DNA of 10,480 bases from SpSt-1165 sp964391725 (GTDB lineage Bacteria; Chloroflexota; Anaerolineae; Anaerolineales; Anaerolineaceae), in assembly GCA_964391725.1 (NCBI GenBank), contig CAYMNB010000074.1, forward strand, positions 1 through 10,480, read 5' to 3'. The stretch's first letter is position 1; every line of letters starts with the position of its first letter. The notes beneath the pieces are model-generated. The model did no database searches, was not told where the DNA came from, and saw only the letters and a program-made list of their open reading frames with translations. This document shows, in pieces, positions 5,835 through 10,480 of the stretch. A program made the translations under genes and the position numbers.

Positions 5835-8800
5835 TTACTGTGAATTGATCAGACCCTCGTATATTTCTGAAATTTTCGCGGTTGGAGGTGTACCGAATAT
5901 GCGCTGGTAGGTGTCTTCGCACTGTTTGTAAACATTTCTGGTCATGGATAAGCGTCCCATGTGCACAAAAATGATCATTTGCTGGCAATAGGCGGATTCA
6001 CATAACTGGTCTGCTGACAGCACCTGATAGGTGTATGGGAGGGCCTGCTCAAGTTTATTCTGTTCAATGAGCTTGTTGATCAATTTCTCGGCTGCCAGCA
6101 GGTATTGCTGGTGGTAATATTGTTCTTCGACGACCAGCCATTCCTGTATCATTGAATCAGCAAAGTATCGGCCATGATAGAGCTCCACCGCGTTTTGCAG
6201 GCCTGAGAGCTGATCGGTGCTGGCATCGTGCATGAAGACATCCGTGTCCACTATGATGTGAGCGGCAGGATTCAGGCGGTACAGTTCCTGCCGGCGCGCA
6301 ACAAAAAAGGGTTGGGCGCCGCGCGGCCGTTCTGGCTCCAGCACCTGGTTGAGCTGGTTGAATACCACCTTGAGGTTGTTGGCGGCAGTATCCGGTTGGG
6401 TATCGGGCCAGAGCATGGCCAGGACCTGGTCACGTGAGAGCCATTTGTCGCGGCTCGCCACCAGCAGCTGGAACAGTTGGCGCGCTTTCTCTCGTTTCCA
6501 ATCCGTGTTGTCAATCACCTGGCTGCCACGCCAGACGGAAAACGCGCCAAAGGTTTGCACCCACAGGCTGTATCCTGGGTGGTAGGCAGGTTCATCTGCC
6601 GGATAATCACGCAGCAGCGAGGAAAGGTAGGGGGTTTCAATACCGTTCTCGCGCGCAGCCAGGAGCAATGGCAGGAGCAAGGAGCGGTCTTTCAAGCCCA
6701 GATAGGTTTCCTTTAACAGGAGGTAATCGTAGTGATGTTCACGTACCATGGGGATGAGTTTCTCAAGGTAGGAGAAGGCAGTGTTCTCGAAGTGTTGGTG
6801 CCAGGCGTTGATCGCCAACCACATGCGCACCACAGACAGGAGGTAGGAGTCCTTCAATGAAACTGCCATGGATTCTGCGGTGGTGAGTGATTGGTTAGCC
6901 TGTTCATAGTGCCCGGTAAGCACCTGTCCGGCGCCCAGCGATAGGTGGATCAACAGGCACATCCAGCGGTCACCGGCTTTCTGGGCGATTTCGAGTGCTT
7001 CATGTGCCATCTGGCGAGCTTCCTCAATACGATCGGAGTAGCCCAGGGCGCGGCATTTGCCCCACAACGGTTCAACGTGGATGCGGACGACATCGATTTT
7101 GTCAATGGCTTGCTGATAATAGTCCAGCGCCTGGTCAAATCCTTTGGTGTTCCAGGGATGGTGATAGCGCAGCTGCAGGGCATGCCCCAGGCGCATATAG
7201 CCAACAGATTGGACAAAGGTTGACTGGAGTTTTTCGCCGATGGAGATACCGCGGCGGGCATAGAATTCACATTTTTCGATATCTCCGATGGTGGCAAAAA
7301 AAAGCGACAACAACAGGGAGGCTTCACGGTGGAAGCGCTGCGGGCGGGTGAGATGGGCCGGCAGCTGCTGGTCGTTCTCGCGTTCAGACAGCAGTGCTAT
7401 ACCTTCGTGAATGCGGCCGGTGCGCAGCAGAATGCGTGCCTGGATCAGATCGGTTTCATCATCGAGTTCTCTGCGCAGCTGGCGCGCTTGCGAAAGCAGG
7501 CTTTCGGCACCGTCAGGGTTGCCGAGGTTTAGCTGGTTTTCCGCAGCCAACACCAGTAGATCGGCGTATTGCTGGGGGTTCTCTTTTGGGTTGAGCAGCT
7601 TGAGGGCATCCTGCAGCAGCTGGTCGGCATTCACCGGCCTGATGGTGTCCAGATAGACCTGCGCCTGACCGCGAAGCGCCAGGCTCACCCCATAGTCGTT
7701 ATTGGCGCTGCGGTGCAGGCGTTCACTGGCGTGGTAGTATTCAAGGGCGGGGTCGAAATCGGTGCTGAGGCGGTATATCTCGCCCAGCAGATAATTGATA
7801 TAGGCCAGGTTTTTGCGCAGGGGCTCCGGAATGGCTTGTATCCAATAACGCACGGTTTCCTGACGGCCGTCACGGATCATGCTTTCACCGATGTTCTCCA
7901 ATACCTGGCTGATCTGGCGGTAATCACCGGCAGAAATCAAGTGGAAGAGAGCCTGCTCCCAATATTCGTGGGCGGTGAAGTAACTGGCGATCTTGCGGTG
8001 CAGTTCGAGGGCTTCATCGCTATTTTGCTGCAAACGGTTCAACAGAAATTCACGGAAGATCTGGTGATAGCGATAGACGCCTGGCCGCAATTCTTCGATG
8101 AACATGCCGGTGTTGTTCAATCTGCGCAAGATTTCGTCGCTCATATCACTGGTCAGCAGGAAATCACAGGTACTGCTGTCCAATCGCGAGAGGATGGAGG
8201 TGCGCAGTAAAAAACGCTGGGTGGCAGGATCAAGGCGGTTGAGGACTTCCTCCGCCAGATATTCAAACAGGGCGGCATGTGAATCACGCTGATTTTCGAG
8301 CACATCCAGAATGGTCATGCCGGGGTTGCTGCGCAGGGTCTGCCAGATCATCTGCAGGCCAATGGCCCAGCCTTCGGTCTTTTTGGCCAGGTGCTCAATT
8401 TCCTGCGGCGAGAGTTCCATGTGGTATTCCACGGAAAATAACTGGTGGATCTCATCACGCGTGAAGGCGAGTTCTTCTTTGCCGATTTCATAGACGGTGT
8501 CTTTCACCCGCCAGCTGTTGAGCGAGGGCAGCTGGATGGGGTGACGGCTGGCGAGGACCAGGTGCAGGTTGGGCGGCAGGTTCTCCGCCAGCCAGTTGAC
8601 CATCTGGGTGATTTCTGTGATGTCGCGCACGCGGTGGAAGTCATCCAGGATCAGCAGAGCGGGGGTGGTGATGTGGGTGGCAGCGGCGTTGACCAGCGCG
8701 ATCAGGGCTTCCATCTGGGTGGCATCGGGCATATCGAGAATGCGCAGGGCTTCATCGCCGATGCCTTCTTTGTGCTGATTAAAGGCGGTGAAGAGCTTGG

Positions 8801-9044
8801 CGAGGAACAAGGTCGGGTCGCGATCAGTACCGGAGATGGTGAACCAGTGGACGGGGGTGGGCTGGGTATGGACGAAGGAGATGATGGCGGTGCTTTTGCC
8901 ATACCCGGTGCCGGCCTGTACCATGGTTAACGGATAGGTGAGAGAGGTTCTTAATAAGGAAGAAACACGCTCGCGTATGAGGACATGGCTGGGCTGGGCG
9001 GGCGGGTTGACCTGGCTTAGGATGATGAGGTTGCGAATTGACAT
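5835..9044 (-). CDS. MalT-like STAND ATPase/TPR regulator with C-terminal SARP-like winged helix and BTAD
   Basis: This 1069-residue transcription regulator has three parts. First, a MalT-type NTPase: Walker A GTGYGKST (45-52), Walker B LLILDDFH (130-137), LASRHP (164-169), TEGWAIGLQ (223-231) and YRYHQIFREFLLNRL (324-338), the usual start of the arm. Second, helical TPR-like repeats from about 345 to 800, the probable ligand-sensing solenoid. Third, from about 828, a winged helix (FGAFSVWRG, DWKREKARQLFQLLVAS, then LSRDQVLAMLWPD and ANNLKVVFNQL) followed by a BTAD-like TPR domain to the end. Known: STAND regulators switch on when ATP and an inducer bind; SARPs recruit polymerase at direct repeats. 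MalT itself ends in a LuxR helix-turn-helix, and AfsR carries its SARP at the N terminus, so this order is swapped. The gene lies 138 bp before the operon that it probably activates. No clear Shine-Dalgarno precedes its ATG. Confidence 0.92.
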   Translation of the reverse strand: MSIRNLIILSQVNPPAQPSHVLIRERVSSLLRTSLTYPLTMVQAGTGYGKSTAIISFVHTQPTPVHWFTISGTDRDPTLFLAKLFTAFNQHKEGIGDEALRILDMPDATQMEALIALVNAAATHITTPALLILDDFHRVRDITEITQMVNWLAENLPPNLHLVLASRHPIQLPSLNSWRVKDTVYEIGKEELAFTRDEIHQLFSVEYHMELSPQEIEHLAKKTEGWAIGLQMIWQTLRSNPGMTILDVLENQRDSHAALFEYLAEEVLNRLDPATQRFLLRTSILSRLDSSTCDFLLTSDMSDEILRRLNNTGMFIEELRPGVYRYHQIFREFLLNRLQQNSDEALELHRKIASYFTAHEYWEQALFHLISAGDYRQISQVLENIGESMIRDGRQETVRYWIQAIPEPLRKNLAYINYLLGEIYRLSTDFDPALEYYHASERLHRSANNDYGVSLALRGQAQVYLDTIRPVNADQLLQDALKLLNPKENPQQYADLLVLAAENQLNLGNPDGAESLLSQARQLRRELDDETDLIQARILLRTGRIHEGIALLSERENDQQLPAHLTRPQRFHREASLLLSLFFATIGDIEKCEFYARRGISIGEKLQSTFVQSVGYMRLGHALQLRYHHPWNTKGFDQALDYYQQAIDKIDVVRIHVEPLWGKCRALGYSDRIEEARQMAHEALEIAQKAGDRWMCLLIHLSLGAGQVLTGHYEQANQSLTTAESMAVSLKDSYLLSVVRMWLAINAWHQHFENTAFSYLEKLIPMVREHHYDYLLLKETYLGLKDRSLLLPLLLAARENGIETPYLSSLLRDYPADEPAYHPGYSLWVQTFGAFSVWRGSQVIDNTDWKREKARQLFQLLVASRDKWLSRDQVLAMLWPDTQPDTAANNLKVVFNQLNQVLEPERPRGAQPFFVARRQELYRLNPAAHIIVDTDVFMHDASTDQLSGLQNAVELYHGRYFADSMIQEWLVVEEQYYHQQYLLAAEKLINKLIEQNKLEQALPYTYQVLSADQLCESAYCQQMIIFVHMGRLSMTRNVYKQCEDTYQRIFGTPPTAKISEIYEGLINSQ

Positions 9045-9104
9045 GGTGGTTGAGGGGTCTGCAGGTTCGTTAATCGGCGGGTGAGGTCGGGCAGACTGGG
9101 GTTA

Positions 9105-9133
9105 ATTATACCGGACAAGGGGGTGGGAATGGC
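9105..9133 (-). promoter_or_regulatory. Possible promoter of the regulator gene
   Basis: The minus strand carries a perfect TATAAT at 9105-9110, between the pyrophosphatase stop and the regulator start. The hexamer 17 bp upstream, GCCATT (9128-9133), is a poor -35, so strength probably depends on another factor. The predicted start is near 9098, giving a leader of about 54 nt. The regulator may also be reached by read-through from the pyrophosphatase gene. Confidence 0.5.
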
Positions 9134-9136
9134 GGT

Positions 9137-9760
9137 TCAGTGGCGGGGCTGGTCGAGTCCATAAATCTGCTGGTAATCATAGATGGATGCCTGTACCACC
9201 TCATGGGCAAACTCGGCGTTGTAGACCTGGTTGACGTAGGTGTGTTCTTCTTCGCCTTCGATCATTTTGTAGGTTTTGAAATAATGTGTCAGGCGTTCGA
9301 TCAACACATGCGGCAGGTGTTCAATGTCATCGATATCTGCCCACACCAGGTCATTGGCGAGCACCGCGACGATCTTGTCATCGGCTTCACCGTGATCGAC
9401 CAGTTGGATGCCGCCGATGACCTTGGCGGTGAGCAGGATCTCAGCGCGGTTGATAGGGCGTTCGGAGATGACACAAATATCAAGCGGGTCGCCATCGGCT
9501 TTGTCGACGACGGGGTTGAGGGCTGCCACGCGCGGGCCGCAATAGGTGCGCGGGATAAAGCCATACAAGGTGGGGGGCAGCGAGGAGGCGCGCTGGGGGC
9601 GGTCGACGCGTACATAGCCGGTGATCTTGTCGATCTCGAATTTGACCGAGTCAAAGGTGGTGATCTCGATATAGGCGGTGACCAGTTCAGGCGGTTTGGG
9701 TCCGCATTCCAGACCGTGCCAGGGGTGCGGCCGCCAGTAGTAAAAGGCATTGGGAAACAT
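9137..9760 (-). CDS. ppa: Inorganic pyrophosphatase, family I
   Basis: The 207-residue cytoplasmic enzyme hydrolyses pyrophosphate to two phosphates and so pulls biosynthetic reactions forward. Seen: the family signature DGDPLD at 89-94 with its metal-binding aspartates, followed by ICVISE; VKFEIDKITGYVRVDR (39-54), the substrate-binding opening strand; YGFIPRTYCG (66-75); and FKTYKMIEGEE late in the chain, where family members bind phosphate. At 207 residues it is longer than the roughly 175 of the E. coli type, owing to an N-terminal extension (MFPNAFYYWRPHPWHGLECG) before the first core strand. The ATG at 9760 has a perfect AGGAGG six nt upstream, so this start is secure and the extension real. 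It has its own promoter and stands apart from the acyl-CoA operon, although acyl-CoA synthesis by ligases would release pyrophosphate. Confidence 0.96.
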   Translation of the reverse strand: MFPNAFYYWRPHPWHGLECGPKPPELVTAYIEITTFDSVKFEIDKITGYVRVDRPQRASSLPPTLYGFIPRTYCGPRVAALNPVVDKADGDPLDICVISERPINRAEILLTAKVIGGIQLVDHGEADDKIVAVLANDLVWADIDDIEHLPHVLIERLTHYFKTYKMIEGEEEHTYVNQVYNAEFAHEVVQASIYDYQQIYGLDQPRH

Positions 9761-9795
9761 GGGTGTCCTCCTCAGTGGGAAAAATTCCTGCCTTG

Positions 9796-9824
9796 ATTAT
9801 ACGGTTTTTGGCGGGATTTGGCAT
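9796..9824 (-). promoter_or_regulatory. Promoter of the pyrophosphatase gene
   Basis: Minus-strand ATGCCA (9819-9824), a 17-bp spacer, then a perfect TATAAT (9796-9801). The -35 matches TTGACA at four of six positions. Initiation would be near 9789, leaving a short leader with AGGAGG before the ATG at 9760. It diverges from the tRNA promoter 46 bp away. Confidence 0.68.
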
Positions 9825-9869
9825 GGTTCATTGTGTTATTGGTTTGGGAGCAGTGATTTTTAGAAGCGC

Positions 9870-9898
9870 TTGACCGTCCACGGCGCTGACGGTATAAT
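9870..9898 (+). promoter_or_regulatory. Strong promoter of tRNA-Lys
   Basis: TTGACC (9870-9875), a 17-bp spacer and a perfect TATAAT (9893-9898): eleven of twelve consensus bases at ideal spacing. Initiation near 9905 would place the start about 11 nt before the mature tRNA 5' end. No other gene lies between. Confidence 0.85.
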
Positions 9899-9915
9899 AA
9901 AGCGTTCAAACCAAT

Positions 9916-9988
<73 letters not shown>

Positions 9989-9994
9989 CACTAT

Positions 9995-10029
9995 ATGTGG
10001 CGGTCGCAAGGCCGCCACATTTGTTTTTT
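9995..10029 (+). terminator. Rho-independent terminator after tRNA-Lys
   Basis: ATGTGGCGG (9995-10003) pairs perfectly with CCGCCACAT (10012-10020). The stem continues with a G-U and a C-G pair and is capped by a GCAA tetraloop (10006-10009) of the stable GNRA class. It is followed by TTGTTTTTT. It begins 7 nt after the tRNA and precedes no other gene on this strand for 280 bp. Confidence 0.92.
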
Positions 10030-10084
10030 GGCTCTGTGAACACGTAAAATAAGCGCGTGTCACACTCGCAGAGGGGAAGGGTTA

Positions 10085-10102
10085 CATTCCCACGTGGGAA
10101 TG
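10085..10102. repeat. Perfect 18-bp palindrome, candidate upstream operator
   Basis: CATTCCCACGTGGGAATG is its own reverse complement. No T-run follows and the stem would have no loop, so a protein-binding site is more likely than a terminator. Its core TTCCC-ACGT-GGGAA matches the second palindrome 132 bp downstream (centre to centre), apart from the middle bases. A dimeric regulator is expected; its family is not recognisable from the motif. Confidence 0.65.
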
Positions 10103-10218
10103 ATGTGTATTTCCCGATTGTCAAGGTCCCAAAAACTGTACCAATCACAGCACACCAGCAGATGATATTGCTGCTTTGAAACGAAAAGTATCGCCTCTCA
10201 TACCCGCAGGGGGCAAAA

Positions 10219-10232
10219 TTCCCTCGAGGGAA
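10219..10232. repeat. Perfect 14-bp palindrome overlapping the kinase promoter
   Basis: TTCCCTCGAGGGAA is a perfect palindrome sharing TTCCC-N4-GGGAA with the upstream site. It ends 10 bp before the TATAAT box and so covers the -35 position, where bound protein would either block polymerase or replace the -35 contact. Confidence 0.65.
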
Positions 10233-10248
10233 AAATTTCCATTATAAT
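10219..10248 (+). promoter_or_regulatory. Predicted promoter of the kinase gene
   Basis: A perfect TATAAT lies at 10243-10248. The -35 candidate 18 bp upstream, TTCCCT (10219-10224), matches TTGACA at only three positions and is part of the palindrome. Initiation near 10255 gives a leader of about 54 nt before the ATG at 10309. Confidence 0.6.
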
Positions 10249-10308
10249 CAGCAATGTCACTATATTCCTTCCCGGCAATCTACGGGGCACAACCAGGCAG
10301 GAGCGATT

Positions 10309-10480
10309 ATGCAGGATTACGTTGGAAAACAAATCGACCGGTACCGGGTGACCACACGCCTCGGTGTGGGTGGCATGGCCATCGTCTACAGTGCCTATGA
10401 CACCCGTCTCGAGCGTGAGGTGGCCCTCAAGTTGATCCGCACCGAATCAATCCCGGCGGACCAGCATGATCGATTGCTCA
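10309..10480 (+). CDS. Serine/threonine protein kinase, N-terminal fragment (3' end beyond window)
   Basis: The first 57 residues of a bacterial Hanks-type (PknB-like) kinase are visible. Seen: IDRYRVTTRLGVGGMAIVYSA (9-29), with the glycine-rich ATP loop GVGGMAIVY at 19-27, then YDTRLEREVALKLIR with the ATP-anchoring Lys41. The catalytic HRD and DFG segments, and any transmembrane or sensor domain, would be past the right edge. The ATG has AGGAG five nt upstream. It lies downstream of two shared palindromes, suggesting regulated transcription. It points away from the pyrophosphatase gene and has no visible tie to the acyl-CoA operon. Confidence 0.95.
   Translation, partial: MQDYVGKQIDRYRVTTRLGVGGMAIVYSAYDTRLEREVALKLIRTESIPADQHDRLL

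Larger units (their letters stand above)
10028..10308. other. Gene-free control region before the kinase gene
   Basis: I find no convincing gene here; the one minus-strand reading frame through it also crosses the tRNA. It holds two related perfect palindromes, a TATAAT box and several isolated TTCCC or GGGAA half-sites, for example near 10072, 10110 and 10269. It is best read as a long regulated leader and promoter region for the kinase gene. Confidence 0.6.

Noticed and set aside
7569..8210. 213-codon plus-strand open frame, with other long plus-strand frames at 8445-8930 and 9140-9796
   Set aside because: They lie antisense to the regulator and pyrophosphatase genes, whose domains are clear. 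Their translations show no recognisable motif, and such frames are common opposite GC-biased codons.
10085..10102. Terminator hairpin
   Set aside because: The palindrome has no loop and no T-run after it, and the tRNA already has a strong terminator 65 bp upstream.
10162..10180. Weak inverted repeat AGCAG/CTGCT
   Set aside because: The arms are only 5 bp with a 9-nt spacer; this is expected by chance.

Overview
The window looks like a stretch of chromosome from an environmental bacterium, most plausibly a Chloroflexota (Anaerolineae-like) lineage. That placement is an inference. It rests on a very large MalT-type ATPase regulator ending in a SARP/BTAD-like module, a bacterial Hanks-type Ser/Thr kinase, ordinary sigma-70-like promoters (TTGACC-17-TATAAT) and moderate GC. 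No phylogenetic marker was searched. I see no mobile element, CRISPR array or rRNA.

Positions 1-5777 (minus strand) hold one tightly packed operon, read from right to left: a FabG-like short-chain dehydrogenase; a FabH/HMG-CoA-synthase-like thiolase-fold enzyme; a 4-hydroxybutyrate/acetate-type CoA-transferase; a small uncharacterised beta-rich protein; an SCP2-type thiolase; a zinc-ribbon/OB-fold DUF35 partner; and an alpha/beta hydrolase that runs off the left edge. Gaps are 2 to 48 nt and most genes have clear Shine-Dalgarno sites. The set reads as an acyl-CoA pathway: CoA activation, redox at the beta position, and C-C bond making or breaking by a thiolase/DUF35 pair, possibly with the FabH-like protein in one complex. 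The substrate cannot be told from sequence. The FabH-like protein keeps its nucleophilic Cys but appears to have lost the His and Asn of the family triad.

Positions 5697-5834 are the operon control region. It carries three direct heptamer repeats (TTGTAAC, TTGTAAC, TTGTAAT on the minus strand) with an exact 11-bp period, ending 8 bp before a GATATT -10 box. This is the geometry known for SARP activators. The gene immediately upstream on the same strand (5835-9044) encodes a 1069-residue STAND ATPase/TPR protein with a SARP-like winged helix plus BTAD at its C terminus. It is therefore the natural candidate activator. A perfect 8-bp-arm inverted repeat lies just after the predicted transcription start.

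Positions 9045-10480 hold housekeeping genes: an inorganic pyrophosphatase gene (ppa, minus strand), then divergently a tRNA-Lys(CTT) with a strong promoter and a GCAA-capped terminator. A 280-bp gene-free stretch follows, with two related perfect palindromes (TTCCC-WCGW-GGGAA), one overlapping the -35 region of a promoter. The window ends in the first 57 codons of a Ser/Thr protein kinase gene.
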